Part shown: positions 1 through 8,683 of the stretch, one piece after another
Numbering within the stretch: the first letter of the stretch is position 1
Layout of the letters: every line of letters starts with the position of its first letter
Translations under genes and position numbers: made by a program
Notes under the pieces: generated by a model
Database searches by the model: none
Told to the model about the DNA's origin: nothing
The model's input: the letters and a program-made list of their open reading frames with translations, nothing else
DNA from: Lachnospiraceae bacterium
GTDB taxonomy: Bacteria > Bacillota > Clostridia > Lachnospirales > Lachnospiraceae
DNA length: 64,000 nucleotides
Direction of reading: 5' to 3'
Assembly: GCA_910575005.1 (NCBI GenBank)
Contig: CAJTCL010000006.1
Span: forward strand, 62,001 to 126,000

Positions 1-30
1 AATTATTGTATTCAATAATACTTCTTTCAT
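1..30 (-). CDS. Start of a gene running off the left edge
   Basis: The minus strand shows an ATG at position 30 followed by ten open codons (MKEVLLNTII). It is preceded by AAAGGTGATAAG at a workable ribosome-binding distance. This looks like the 5' end of a gene divergent from the chemoreceptor on its right. Too little is present to name a product. The perfect inverted repeat ATTATTG-4-CAATAAT at 2-19 falls inside these codons. Confidence 0.4.
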   Translation of the reverse strand, partial: MKEVLLNTII

Positions 31-200
31 CTTATCACCTTTCCAGTAAAGGGTCAATAAGCCTTCAGCGTGATTTTAATAAATTATTTTCACGGAGATT
101 TTTTGACTAAATTTACAAAAAATAGAATTTTCAGTGGAAGAAAAAGATAATTTGTACTATAATCAAAGAAAGATTTGTGGAAAGGTGGAGAAGAAATGCT

Positions 201-1694
201 ATGAATTCAGAAAAAAAGTTTCGTTTCAATGATAAATCAGAAAGATATCATATTATGAATCGTTTGTTCCATATAGCAGCACTGGCAGTATTTTGTGCCT
301 ATCTTGCTTATCTGTGGTTAAGTAGTGGTACTGGAAAGATGGCGTGGGCAACCTGCATTGGGAATACAGCCGCAATTATATTTTTTATTCTTTTAAATAC
401 TGTATTGTTTTTTCAAAACCGTGCTGGTGCGAAACTAAAGACAGCACTTAGTATAGAGTTTGGTTTTCTATTTTTGACAATGGCGGTACAGACAGATGCG
501 GAATTTATCAATATTGTGTTGTTGGGAGTGCTGGCAGTACAAATTCCCTATTCGGATTCTAAGAATTATATCAGAACAGGTATTGCATATATGTTCTTAT
601 ATATATTAGAGGTTGTAGTGCGAAGTGTAAAACATATGATTGTTTTAGATCCAGATTATATTTGTACGGTATATGTAATATTAGGAGTTTTTTATGTACT
701 GCTACGTGCAGGAAAAATTTCCAAATCATTTAGTGATCATGCACTGGGCGCAGTCACAGAGCAGAATGGTAAGCAACAGGAAATGATGAGTGGTATGCTT
801 TCTATTTCCCAGACAGTAAAACAGGAATCTGATAAGAGTACAGGTATGATGGAAGAACTAGTGGAATCTACCAAGGTAGTGGCACACAGTATGCAGGAGA
901 TTTCTACAGCTGCTGGAGTGACGGCAGAAAATATTTCAGAACAGAGTATCATGACGCAGAATATTCAGGAGTCTATTGAGGAGACGCTTGAGAAATCAGG
1001 GCAGATGGTCAATATTGCCAGGGAATCTAATGTCAGTATTCAGGACAATATGCATGTGATGGAGGAGTTAAAGGAGCAGTCAACACAGATTGCATCTACC
1101 AATGAACAAGTTACGGATGCTATGGGAAGACTGCAGGATAAAACCAGGGAGGCAGAGGAGATTGCAGATATGATTCTCTCTATTTCCAGTCAGACAAATC
1201 TCCTGGCATTGAATGCTTCGATTGAAAGTGCCAGAGCTGGTGAGGCGGGGCGTGGATTTGCAGTGGTTGCAGATCAGATTCGGCAATTGGCGGAACAGAC
1301 AAAGAATTCTACTGAAAATATCACCAGAATTATTGAAGAATTGAATCAAAAGGCCAGCCAGGTAGTACATTCTGTAGAAAAATCGGTGGATGCAGCTGCA
1401 AATCAGAATAAAATGATACATACCGCAGCGGACAGTTTTGAGAAATTAGATCGTAATATGGAAGAATTGATTGTTGATATTCAAGAGATTGATCAGAGAA
1501 TTAACCATCTGTCCGATGCGAATAATCGTATTGTGGAGAGTATTTCGCAGTTATCAGCGACTACCGAGGAAGTGACAGCCAGTGCAGAGCAGGCAAATGT
1601 GCTTAGTGAGAAGAATTTGAAATATGTAGAACAGACAAAAGATGCCATTGTCTTGATTCAGACGACAACACAGGAATTAGAGCAATATCTGTAA
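201..1694 (+). CDS. Methyl-accepting chemotaxis protein, polytopic membrane sensor
   Basis: A 497-residue chemoreceptor. The first ~170 residues hold about six hydrophobic segments with no large extracellular loop, so any signal is sensed in or near the membrane. The rest is a long coiled-coil signalling domain. Its hairpin tip ([18 protein letters not shown], about residues 331-348) is the CheA/CheW-binding region of MCPs. No HAMP domain is evident. I chose the ATG at 201 because GGTGGAG lies about 10 nt upstream; a GTG at 177 in the same frame lacks a ribosome-binding site. A TATAAT at 158-163 could be the -10 element. Its natural signal cannot be read from the sequence. The MCP family assignment is secure. 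Confidence 0.93.
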   Translation: MNSEKKFRFNDKSERYHIMNRLFHIAALAVFCAYLAYLWLSSGTGKMAWATCIGNTAAIIFFILLNTVLFFQNRAGAKLKTALSIEFGFLFLTMAVQTDAEFINIVLLGVLAVQIPYSDSKNYIRTGIAYMFLYILEVVVRSVKHMIVLDPDYICTVYVILGVFYVLLRAGKISKSFSDHALGAVTEQNGKQQEMMSGMLSISQTVKQESDKSTGMMEELVESTKVVAHSMQEISTAAGVTAENISEQSIMTQNIQESIEETLEKSGQMVNIARESNVSIQDNMHVMEELKEQSTQIASTNEQVTDAMGRLQDKTREAEEIADMILSISSQTNLLALNASIESARAGEAGRGFAVVADQIRQLAEQTKNSTENITRIIEELNQKASQVVHSVEKSVDAAANQNKMIHTAADSFEKLDRNMEELIVDIQEIDQRINHLSDANNRIVESISQLSATTEEVTASAEQANVLSEKNLKYVEQTKDAIVLIQTTTQELEQYL

Positions 1695-1709
1695 AACGTA
1701 ACAAAAAAT

Positions 1710-1777
1710 TGATATTAGGAAGATAAAGACAGAAAATAGAACTTAATAGAGAACTGATATTAGGAAGATAAAGACAG
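1710..1777 (+). repeat. Two copies of a 23-bp direct repeat
   Basis: The 23 bases at 1710-1732 (beginning TGATATTAGGAAG) recur exactly at 1755-1777, a 45-bp period, between the chemoreceptor stop and the AIM24 gene. The copies are identical, pointing to a recent duplication or a tandem regulatory site. Function unknown. Confidence 0.8.
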
Positions 1778-1861
1778 TATTATAAAGGATAGTGTGCTTT
1801 CAAGGGATTGGCAGAAAGCTGTCGATTCCTTCAAATAAAAAATAAGAAGAGGAGATTGTTT

Positions 1862-2542
1862 ATGAGATATGAGGTTTTAGGAGACACAATGCCGGCAGTT
1901 GAGGTGGTTTTTGATCAAGCAGGGGAGAGTATGTATACACAATCTGGCGGTATGGCTTGGATGAGTGAAGGCGTTGCAATGGATTCCAATATGCGTGGCG
2001 GCCTCGGAAAGAGTATTGGAAGGATGTTTTCTGGTGAATCTTTGTTTATGGCAACTTATAAGGCGGAGAGACCAGGGGCGATGATTGCTTTTGCATCTAC
2101 TGTGGCAGGAGAGGTATTGCCGATTGATGTAGGAGCTACAGGGGGGATGATCTGCCAGAAAGGTGCATTTTTGTGCGCGCAGGAAAGTGTAACCTTGAGC
2201 GTTGCTTTGACAAAAAAATTATCCGCCGGATTGTTCGGTGGAGAGGGTTTTATTTTACAGGATATCACAGGAAAAGGTATGGTATTTTTGGAGATTGACG
2301 GTAATAAGGTAGAGAAGAATCTTGGACCAGGAGAAGTGATTAAAGTAGATACTGGAAATGTAGTTGCTTTTGAGAAATCTATCAAATATGAGATTGAGAC
2401 GGTGAAAGGATTGAAAAATATCTTTTTTGGCGGCGAAGGATTGTTCCTCACAAAACTTACCGGACCAGGCAGAGTTATTTTGCAGACACAGAATTTTAAC
2501 GAGTTTGCAGGAAGAATTATCAGTATGGTTCCCAGCAGATAA
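1862..2542 (+). CDS. AIM24 / TIGR00266 family protein
   Basis: A 226-residue glycine-rich beta protein of the AIM24 (TIGR00266) family. Typical segments are the MTQSGGM-like start of the fold (YTQSGGMAWM), the GGLGKSIGRMFSGES loop and the FAGRIISMVPSR end. Members are widespread in bacteria and their biochemical role is unsettled. The ATG at 1862 follows AGAGGAGA. The open frame extends upstream to 1808 without a better signal. It has no signal peptide or membrane segment. A stem-loop follows the gene, so it is probably monocistronic or the end of a short unit. Confidence 0.85.
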   Translation: MRYEVLGDTMPAVEVVFDQAGESMYTQSGGMAWMSEGVAMDSNMRGGLGKSIGRMFSGESLFMATYKAERPGAMIAFASTVAGEVLPIDVGATGGMICQKGAFLCAQESVTLSVALTKKLSAGLFGGEGFILQDITGKGMVFLEIDGNKVEKNLGPGEVIKVDTGNVVAFEKSIKYEIETVKGLKNIFFGGEGLFLTKLTGPGRVILQTQNFNEFAGRIISMVPSR

Positions 2543-2582
2543 TCCTTTACAATAGTATATTTTGATGTAACATAAAATTGAT

Positions 2583-2624
2583 TGCCTGAGAATGAAGACT
2601 TGAAGATCGTTCTGTTCTCAGGCA
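2583..2624 (+). terminator. Stem-loop after the AIM24 gene
   Basis: A perfect 10-bp stem, TGCCTGAGAA (2583-2592) with TTCTCAGGCA (2615-2624), and a 22-nt loop. The tail (GTTGTTATTT) is only moderately U-rich, so it is a weak terminator. It lies just before the DUF503 ribosome-binding site. Confidence 0.5.
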
Positions 2625-2665
2625 GTTGTTATTTAATAAGAATTGGATTTAAGCAGGAAGAATTG

Positions 2666-2950
2666 ATGATTAAAGTAGCAGTTTTAAAAATAAAATTATA
2701 TACATCATGGGTTCATTCTTTAAAAGAAAAACGTATGGTCATTAAGAGCCTTATGGCAAAAATCAGGAATAAATTTCAAGTTTCGGTTGCAGAGGTGGAA
2801 GATCAGGATGTCCACCAATCTATGGTGATTGGTATCGCGGCGATTGTGCCGCACAGTGCGCAGGCTGATCATCTGATGGATGAAATGATCAAATTTGTAG
2901 AGTTAAATACAGAAGCGGAGATTGTGGCAGAGGAACGAGAGATTCGATAG
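2666..2950 (+). CDS. DUF503 (YlxP-like) protein
   Basis: A 94-residue protein of the DUF503 family, often called YlxP. The family pattern is visible: an N-terminal beta strand, then HSLKEKRMVIKSL, then FQVSVAEVEDQD. YlxP is usually found next to infB/rbfA and is thought to be linked to ribosome function. Here it stands apart from that operon. The ATG at 2666 follows AGCAGGAAG. The longer open frame from 2582 runs through the upstream stem-loop and is unlikely to be translated. Confidence 0.85.
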   Translation: MIKVAVLKIKLYTSWVHSLKEKRMVIKSLMAKIRNKFQVSVAEVEDQDVHQSMVIGIAAIVPHSAQADHLMDEMIKFVELNTEAEIVAEEREIR

Positions 2951-3172
2951 GATCAATTATTGATCTGCATGAGATGCTCAAAGTTGAAATTTTTTGTGCT
3001 AGGAAAAATTGATCTAGTTGTCGTAGAACATTTAGTGACAAGTTTTTTTGATTTCATATACTATTATAATAGACAGATAGCTTTTGTGCTTATCAATAAT
3101 GTCCGATAAAAGATATGGAAATATTTTTCAGATATCCAGTAATGTGTAAAGGAAGGAAAGGAGGGCAAAAGT

Positions 3173-3997
3173 ATGATGCAGATTAGCAATGTAAATGCGG
3201 CTGGAAATGGAAATACCATGCAGACAGCGAGACAGTCAGTAAATACAGAGATGGATTCTGTCAGTAAGGATATTCAAAGTAAAATTACGAATGCCAAGAA
3301 GCAGCAGCAGGATCTTTCGTCTAATAGAGAAATGACTGCAGAGGAAAAAGAGAATCAAAGGCAAAAGATTCAACAAGAAATCAGTGATCTGAAGCGTGAA
3401 TTGAGACAATATCAGGCTGAACAGAAGAAAAAGCAGCAGGAAGCACAAAAGGCGGAAGAGACCAAGAAAGAGCAGAAGGAACGTGAATCTAAGGAAGCTG
3501 TAAAAGATAATCAGCGAAGAGATCAGCTTACAGAGGATGTAAATGGACAGAGGCAAAATGTCTCACAATCGGATCCCAACAAAAAGACATTTGTTGCAGA
3601 TGACGAACAAGAGAACAAAGAGCCGCTGCCGCCAGATGGTATGCACAAGATTATTTTTACAGATGCATCCATAGAACAATTTCGAGTGGTAAGCAATGTC
3701 ACAGCACAGATGGATGGAAGGACCAGGATTCAGGATTCTGAGATTGCGCAGGATGCTGCTAGAGGCGTTGATGTGGAAAGCGCAAAGAAGGAGCAGCGGG
3801 CAGAGATCCAGAAAGAGACCAGAAGAATGCAGTCCATGCAGACGTTTATGTTTCGGAGAAAAAATCCGACCGCTGAGGCAGCTATTGGAATTGGCGGCCA
3901 ATATTCAAATTCTGTGTTACGAAAAGGATTATATAGTCAAAGTGGGACGATGTCTGGGAATAATTTTCCACCAGTGCAGATGGATCTGAGACAGTAG
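3173..3997 (+). CDS. FlxA-like coiled-coil protein
   Basis: A 274-residue cytoplasmic protein. Residues about 25-120 form a highly charged coiled coil rich in Glu, Lys and Gln; the C-terminal third is less regular. The start (MQISNVNAAGNGN) and coiled-coil body resemble FlxA-like proteins encoded with clostridial flagellar genes, but no catalytic motif is visible. GGAAAGGAGGG sets the start at 3173; ATG 3176 is an alternative. A CCGATAA at 3103-3109 resembles a sigma-28 -10 box but has no good -35. The assignment is tentative. A strong terminator follows. Confidence 0.6.
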   Translation: MMQISNVNAAGNGNTMQTARQSVNTEMDSVSKDIQSKITNAKKQQQDLSSNREMTAEEKENQRQKIQQEISDLKRELRQYQAEQKKKQQEAQKAEETKKEQKERESKEAVKDNQRRDQLTEDVNGQRQNVSQSDPNKKTFVADDEQENKEPLPPDGMHKIIFTDASIEQFRVVSNVTAQMDGRTRIQDSEIAQDAARGVDVESAKKEQRAEIQKETRRMQSMQTFMFRRKNPTAEAAIGIGGQYSNSVLRKGLYSQSGTMSGNNFPPVQMDLRQ

Positions 3998-4052
3998 GCA
4001 GATGCAAAGTATATGGTAAGTGTGAAACAATTTTGATTACGAATGTACCCAG

Positions 4053-4085
4053 CTGCTGTGCTAAGAGATTAGTACAGCAGTTTTT
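4053..4085 (+). terminator. Rho-independent terminator
   Basis: CTGCTGTGCTAA (4053-4064) pairs with TTAGTACAGCAG (4069-4080), one mismatched position, followed by TTTTT. It ends the FlxA-like transcript. Confidence 0.8.
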
Positions 4086-4130
4086 GGGGAGTGAGTTCTA
4101 ACAGTTAAGAGTCAAAAATTGTAACAATTC

Positions 4131-4212
4131 AGCCATGCCCCTTAGACAAGCCACAGACTGCCTGCAAAGCAGCCTGTAAGCTGCAAACGCAGCTTCTGTC
4201 TGAAGCTTAATA
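4131..4212. repeat. Structured intergenic segment
   Basis: A run of small overlapping hairpins, including GCTGC-AAAC-GCAGC, and CTGC pairing with GCAG, between the FlxA-like terminator and the tRNA promoter. It resembles the short palindromic intergenic elements of this bacterial group. No second copy was found in the window. Confidence 0.35.
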
Positions 4213-4254
4213 TAACAAATAGCTGAACTGTTACCAAAAAATAATAAAAAAGTA

Positions 4255-4283
4255 TTGACAAATCCTTTTTGAACGTGTAGAAT
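4255..4283 (+). promoter_or_regulatory. Sigma-A promoter of the tRNA cluster
   Basis: TTGACA (4255-4260), 17-bp spacer, TAGAAT (4278-4283), about 25 bp before the first tRNA. Confidence 0.8.
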
Positions 4284-4307
4284 AAGATCGTTGCTGAGAT
4301 ACAGCAG

Positions 4308-4380
<73 letters not shown>

Positions 4381-4400
4381 CTACATCAATTAAATATTGT

Positions 4401-4471
4401 GCGGGTGTAGTTCAATGGTAGAACACCAGCCTTCCAAGCTGGATACGTGGGTTCGATTCCCATCACCCGCT
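4401..4471 (+). tRNA. tRNA-Gly (TCC)
   Basis: A 71-nt cloverleaf. The acceptor is GCGGGTG/CACCCGC, the anticodon stem CCAGC/GCTGG encloses CTTCCAA (anticodon TCC), and the T loop is TTCGATT. It reads GGA and GGG codons. Confidence 0.96.
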
Positions 4472-4475
4472 TTGT

Positions 4476-4548
4476 GCGATAGTGGCGTAGTTGGTAACGC
4501 GCGACCTTGCCAAGGTCGAGACCGCGGGTTCGAGCCCCGTCTATCGCT
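4476..4548 (+). tRNA. tRNA-Gly (GCC)
   Basis: A 73-nt cloverleaf. The acceptor is GCGATAG/CTATCGC, the anticodon stem CGACC/GGTCG encloses TTGCCAA (anticodon GCC), and the T loop is TTCGAGC. It lies 4 nt after the previous tRNA-Gly, so the two are co-transcribed. Confidence 0.95.
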
Positions 4549-4560
4549 CTTCAAGATAAG

Positions 4561-4610
4561 AGCTGTAAGTCCAAGATTTTTTATTGAGATCAAGGGATTA
4601 CAGCTTTTTT
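4561..4610 (+). terminator. Terminator of the tRNA cluster
   Basis: AGCTGTAA at 4561 pairs with TTACAGCT ending near 4605, followed by a T run. The loop is long (~30 nt). Confidence 0.65.
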
Positions 4611-4694
4611 GTAGTTCTTTTTTGTTTAGCTTGGAATGTTGATGCACCAATTTCATAATTTGTTGGTTTATATAATACAAACACCTGTCAATGA

Positions 4695-4723
4695 TTGACA
4701 AATATTCTCTGGTTTTTTATACT
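4695..4723 (+). promoter_or_regulatory. Sigma-A promoter of the binding-protein/cyclase operon
   Basis: TTGACA (4695-4700), 17-bp spacer, TATACT (4718-4723), about 55 bp upstream of the lipoprotein start. Confidence 0.8.
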
Positions 4724-4781
4724 TATTGATAGAAGATGTTAAGTTGATAAATTTTGATATACTTTGAGAAAAGGGACTTTA

Positions 4782-5807
4782 ATGAGAAAAAAAATAATAA
4801 TGTTTTGGTTGGTGGTATTGATTTTTGGATTGGCAGGTTGTTCTATGCAGCCTGAAGAAAAAGAACCAGAGATTGTCCGCAGTGAATCCTTAGAGTTTGA
4901 TGATGATTTTTTGCATATTGGTTTGATTCAGACGGGTAAGGAATCTGGATGGCGGGATGCCAATAGTAATGATTATCAGGAGACCTTTACCAAAGAACGA
5001 GGTTATGATCTGATTTACATTGATGGCAATTCCAGCCCAGAGCGCCAGGTCAAGGCGATGCAGGATCTGATTCGGCAGCAGGTGGACTATATCATAGTCC
5101 AACCGATTGTAGAATATGGCTGGGATGAGGCAGTGGAATTTGCACAGGAAGCTGGGATTCCGGTGATTGTAGCAGATCGGCAGATTGCTGTTGACAGCGA
5201 TAAATATATGGCATGGACAGGTTCTGACTTTTATGAAGAGGGCTGCAAAGCGATTCAATGGCTGGAAGATTATCTTGAGGAAAATGACCGACAGGACGAG
5301 GCTTTGAATATTGTACTTTTAGAGGGAAATGAGGGTGCGACTGCCACTACAGGGCGCACTGGTGGTCTGATGAAACGGATAGAAAAACATGGAAATTGGA
5401 AAATTATCGCCAGTGCATGTGCCAATTTTACACAGGGAGAGGCGCAGACTGTCATGGAACAAATTTTGAACGAAGTCGATCCTGACCAGATTGATGTAGT
5501 GATTGCCGAGAATGATAATATGATGTTTGGAGCCATGAAAGCAATGGAGCGCAAAAATGTTTCCTTTGGACCTGAGGGAGATATTATCACAATTTCTTTC
5601 GATGCCTTGCGGGAGGCATTTGAAAAAATGGTCGATGGGAAATTACATGCTTCTATTGAGTGTAACCCGCATTTGGCTGCAAGCGTTGAAAAGATTATAA
5701 AGAAGTTGGAACGTGGGGAAAAATTGAAGAAAAAGTGTTATTACATCGAGGAAAAGGTATACGACTTTAAAAATGCTTCTCAATATATCAAAGACAGGAA
5801 TTATTAA
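4782..5807 (+). CDS. Sugar-type periplasmic-binding lipoprotein (YtfQ-like)
   Basis: A 341-residue lipoprotein. The signal peptide ends in the lipobox LAGC (Cys20). The mature part is a two-lobed sugar-binding fold of the Peripla_BP_4/YtfQ type, with HIGLIQTGKESGWRDA, DYIIVQPIVEYGWDEAV and IPVIVADRQI. The ligand is probably a sugar; galactofuranose or galactose would fit the family but cannot be decided here. The ATG at 4782 has an AAAAGGGA site; a TTG at 4764 in frame is less likely. No ABC ATPase or permease gene is nearby. The next gene, a membrane diguanylate cyclase, starts one base after this stop. The protein is therefore more likely a sensory receptor subunit than a transport component. 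Confidence 0.85.
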   Translation: MRKKIIMFWLVVLIFGLAGCSMQPEEKEPEIVRSESLEFDDDFLHIGLIQTGKESGWRDANSNDYQETFTKERGYDLIYIDGNSSPERQVKAMQDLIRQQVDYIIVQPIVEYGWDEAVEFAQEAGIPVIVADRQIAVDSDKYMAWTGSDFYEEGCKAIQWLEDYLEENDRQDEALNIVLLEGNEGATATTGRTGGLMKRIEKHGNWKIIASACANFTQGEAQTVMEQILNEVDPDQIDVVIAENDNMMFGAMKAMERKNVSFGPEGDIITISFDALREAFEKMVDGKLHASIECNPHLAASVEKIIKKLERGEKLKKKCYYIEEKVYDFKNASQYIKDRNY

Positions 5808-5808
5808 T

Positions 5809-7107
5809 ATGCAGAAGAAAAATAAGCAAAAAGTGAAAAGACCTCTTAAGAATAAAATTATCCTGGCGGTTGTGGCAATGTGCCTGATGGTGGATATTTT
5901 CTGTATTGTTTTTAACTATGCAAAGTTTGTATCTTTAAATAGTGATTATGCAAAAGAGATTGCAGAGACTATTATCAATACTTGCACGCTTGTCATTGAT
6001 GGGGATCAGGTGGAAGAGTATCTAAGAACTAGAAAACGAGATACAGAATATTATGTGACGTGGAATAAACTGATTGATTACCGCAACACGAACAAAAATA
6101 TTATGAAGCTCAGCGTGGTAAATTTTCAGAATGAGGGCGGCTACTATGTGTATGACACAGATTTGGGACAAGATGGTGCTTTTCTAGGGGATTTCCAGCC
6201 TTATGATAGCAGACAGGAAGCAGTAAAAGACGATTTGGTCAACTATACAATGGAGCGATCTTTGGTATATTCCAATCATACTGATATCTATATTCCCATC
6301 AAATCTCTCTATAATATTCCAGTAGCCTATGTTGTGGCAGGAATAGCGACAGACAATATACAGGCAGAACAAATGGAATATTTGCTGCGTTTGGTGTTCA
6401 GTGTAACTGGTATCACTATTTTATCTGGTGTTGTGCTGATTCTTTTTATGTATAAAAGTATGATTATTCCAATCAATACGATGGCGGCAGCGGCGGGAAA
6501 TTATGCCAAAAGCATGGAGGACGAGGGAGAAACTCTGCCACTAGAGCAGATACATATTAAAACAGGAGATGAATTAGAACGTCTCTGCGAGTCGCTAAAA
6601 AAGATGGAGAATGATATTTTGGTCTCGTCTGCGCGGCTGCTCAATGCAACCTGGAACAGTAACCATGACAGTATGACACAACTTTATAACAAGCGTTATT
6701 ACCATGAGCTTCTGTCTGAAATTCAGGAGGAAGAGGATTTAGGGATTATCTATCTGGATATTGATAATTTGAAACGCATGAATGATACATATGGGCATGA
6801 CGAGGGAGATGAGGTGATTTTGCGCGCAGCAAATATTATCCATCAATATGAGGAACCTGGTTTTGAGTGCTGCAGGGTAGGCGGTGATGAGTTTGTTATG
6901 GTGTTGCGTGAGACGACTGCACAGACAGTGGCAGATTTGGTCAAGAGGATGCGGGCAGACCAGCATAATACCTTGTCAGACATTCCCAAGGATTTTATCT
7001 GCCGGCTGGCAGTTGGAGGAGCTTTCCGACGCAGCAAAGAGACGGTGGCAGATGTGATTAAGCGCGCAGAAGAAGCAATGTATCAGAACAAACACGCAAG
7101 ACGCTGA
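5809..7107 (+). CDS. Membrane-bound diguanylate cyclase (HAMP-GGDEF)
   Basis: A 432-residue enzyme expected to make cyclic di-GMP from two GTP. A membrane segment lies at about residues 15-38, then an extracytoplasmic domain of ~165 residues, a second membrane segment near 210-230, a HAMP-like linker, and a C-terminal GGDEF domain. The active-site motif GGDEF is intact at residues 358-362, preceded by DIDNLKRMNDTYGHDEGD. It begins one base after the sugar-binding lipoprotein stop and has its own AGGAA site. The two are translationally linked, suggesting the lipoprotein reports ligand occupancy to this cyclase. Confidence 0.93.
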   Translation: MQKKNKQKVKRPLKNKIILAVVAMCLMVDIFCIVFNYAKFVSLNSDYAKEIAETIINTCTLVIDGDQVEEYLRTRKRDTEYYVTWNKLIDYRNTNKNIMKLSVVNFQNEGGYYVYDTDLGQDGAFLGDFQPYDSRQEAVKDDLVNYTMERSLVYSNHTDIYIPIKSLYNIPVAYVVAGIATDNIQAEQMEYLLRLVFSVTGITILSGVVLILFMYKSMIIPINTMAAAAGNYAKSMEDEGETLPLEQIHIKTGDELERLCESLKKMENDILVSSARLLNATWNSNHDSMTQLYNKRYYHELLSEIQEEEDLGIIYLDIDNLKRMNDTYGHDEGDEVILRAANIIHQYEEPGFECCRVGGDEFVMVLRETTAQTVADLVKRMRADQHNTLSDIPKDFICRLAVGGAFRRSKETVADVIKRAEEAMYQNKHARR

Positions 7108-7144
7108 GTCTGTTGTCGGATAACCGCAAAATTGGGGAATGAGC

Positions 7145-7182
7145 ATTTCTGTTTTTGGGAATAATGAATCAAAAACAGAAAT
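7145..7182 (+). promoter_or_regulatory. 13-bp perfect inverted repeat abutting a ribosome-binding site
   Basis: ATTTCTGTTTTTG (7145-7157) is the exact reverse complement of CAAAAACAGAAAT (7170-7182), with a 12-nt loop. The right arm touches the GAGGT site of the hydrogenase gene (start 7196). It could terminate cyclase transcripts, act as an operator, or mask the ribosome-binding site. Confidence 0.6.
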
Positions 7183-7195
7183 GAGGTTTGAAACG

Positions 7196-8425
7196 ATGAA
7201 AACGTTCCAACAATTATATCTTGACATCCTAAGACGGGAGACAGGAGAGGAAAGCACTCTTTTGGAAGAATATAATCCACATCATATGGACTGTCTTCTT
7301 CATCCTCAAAATTATGCTCCTGTGGTTTTTCAGGAACAATGTGAACAGTGTGCCTATGAGCGCGCCTGTGAGAATAGCTGCATTTTTGATGCCTTTGAGC
7401 GTGACGAGAATGGAAAAGTAGTGATTAATCCTGAAAAATGCGTTGGCTGCGGTGCCTGTGTAGATGCCTGCAGATTGGAGAGGTTGGTGGCAAACAAGGA
7501 TATCGTGCCGGTGCTTCAGGCGATCCGCGAGAAAAAAAGAGAGGTTTATGCTTTGATTGCACCAGCATTTTTAGGGCAGTTTGGCGAGGAAGTTACGGCT
7601 GGAAGGCTGCGCGCCGCATTTAAGGCTATGGGGTTTCAGGAAATGGTGGAAGTGGCTGTTTTTGCAGATATTCTCACACTTAAGGAGGCTTTGGAGTTTG
7701 ATGCCAATATCCATAAAGAACAGGATTATCAGCTTACAAGCTGCTGTTGTCCCGTGTGGATTGGTATGATTCGTAAGATTTATCACGAGCTTGTTCCCCA
7801 TGTGCCAGGTGCAGTGTCGCCGATGATTGCTGCAGGACGTGTGGTAAAACAGCTTCATCCTGAGGCGATGACCGTATTTATCGGTCCTTGTATGGCCAAA
7901 AAAGCTGAGGCCAGAGAGAAGGATATTGCGGATGCTGTCGATTATGTGCTTACCTTTCAGGAGGTGCAGGATATGTTTGAAGTGGCAGATATTCATCCCG
8001 AAGAACTGGGAGAGGATGAAAAGGAACATTCCTCCCGTGCAGGGCGTCTCTATGCCCGCACTGGTGGCGTCAGCGAAGCAGTGCGTTTTACGGTAAAACA
8101 GTTGAATCCAGAACGCAAAATTGAAGTGAGAGCGGAACAGGCGGACGGCGTGCCAGCCTGCAGAGCAATGATTGAACGGCTGAAAAATGGTGAGACAACA
8201 GCCAATTTTTTTGAAGGTATGGGCTGTAATGGCGGTTGTGTTGGAGGGCCGAAACGGATTATTTCTGTGGACGAGGGCAAGAAAAATGTAGACCGCTACA
8301 GTGATCGGGCAGAGTATAAGACACCATTGGAAAATCCATTTGTCTTGGAATTGCTTACTCGCCTTGGTTTTCATACCGTGGAGGAGTTTTTGGAAAAGAG
8401 TGATCTTTTGGTTCGGGAATTGTAA
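7196..8425 (+). CDS. Monomeric [FeFe] hydrogenase, group B type
   Basis: A 409-residue ferredoxin-type hydrogenase that interconverts protons and H2. The N-terminal part holds cysteine clusters for two [4Fe-4S] centres (CEQCAYERACENSC at 49-62, CVGCGACVDAC at 82-92). The H-cluster motifs are TSCCCP (181-186), GPCMAKKAE (from 230) and EGMGCNGGC (340-348). They supply the four conserved cysteines but differ from group A enzymes, which have MPC and EVMACxGGC. The pattern fits group B enzymes of clostridia, whose physiological role is poorly known. No maturase (HydE/F/G) or electron-bifurcating partner gene is nearby. GAGGT precedes ATG 7196. An in-frame extension to 7139 would run through the inverted repeat. 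Confidence 0.88.
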   Translation: MKTFQQLYLDILRRETGEESTLLEEYNPHHMDCLLHPQNYAPVVFQEQCEQCAYERACENSCIFDAFERDENGKVVINPEKCVGCGACVDACRLERLVANKDIVPVLQAIREKKREVYALIAPAFLGQFGEEVTAGRLRAAFKAMGFQEMVEVAVFADILTLKEALEFDANIHKEQDYQLTSCCCPVWIGMIRKIYHELVPHVPGAVSPMIAAGRVVKQLHPEAMTVFIGPCMAKKAEAREKDIADAVDYVLTFQEVQDMFEVADIHPEELGEDEKEHSSRAGRLYARTGGVSEAVRFTVKQLNPERKIEVRAEQADGVPACRAMIERLKNGETTANFFEGMGCNGGCVGGPKRIISVDEGKKNVDRYSDRAEYKTPLENPFVLELLTRLGFHTVEEFLEKSDLLVREL

Positions 8426-8506
8426 TATGCAATGATAAAGCAAAGTACAAGTGCAGAACCATTTGATATTCAATTGACATTTTAGATTTAGAGAAAAACA
8501 TTTATG

Positions 8507-8588
8507 CAAATCCCACAAAAGTTTCTTTTTATAAAGCTGTATATTTGGAAATTTTTGTGGGATTTGTATATGTTTTTTTTGTTTGCAA
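8507..8588 (+). terminator. Large stem-loop with T tract after the hydrogenase
   Basis: CAAATCCCACAAAA (8507-8520) is perfectly complementary to TTTTGTGGGATTTG (8563-8576). An eight-T run ends near 8588. The 42-nt loop is unusually long and contains a minor TTTC/GAAA pairing. It separates the hydrogenase from the araR promoter. Confidence 0.65.
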
Positions 8589-8593
8589 AAATC

Positions 8594-8625
8594 GCTTGTC
8601 TTTACATCCATACAAGTTGTAAAAT
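8594..8625 (+). promoter_or_regulatory. araR promoter overlapped by an AraR-type operator
   Basis: A 24-bp interrupted palindrome, GCTTGT-12-ACAAGT (8594-8617), covers the spacer of a promoter with -35 TTGTCT (8597-8602) and -10 TAAAAT (8620-8625). The same 6-12-6 architecture occurs before araA, so autoregulation by AraR is inferred. Confidence 0.7.
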
Positions 8626-8683
8626 AGAGAAAGATAGCAACAGTGCCAACGACATTTTTGAATTGGGAAAGGACACATGGGAA

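Noticed and set aside
7571-8611. 346-codon open frame on the minus strand over the hydrogenase
   Set aside because: It lies antisense to a gene with all H-cluster motifs, has no recognisable domain, and its composition (Cys/His/Phe-rich) is typical of a shadow frame.
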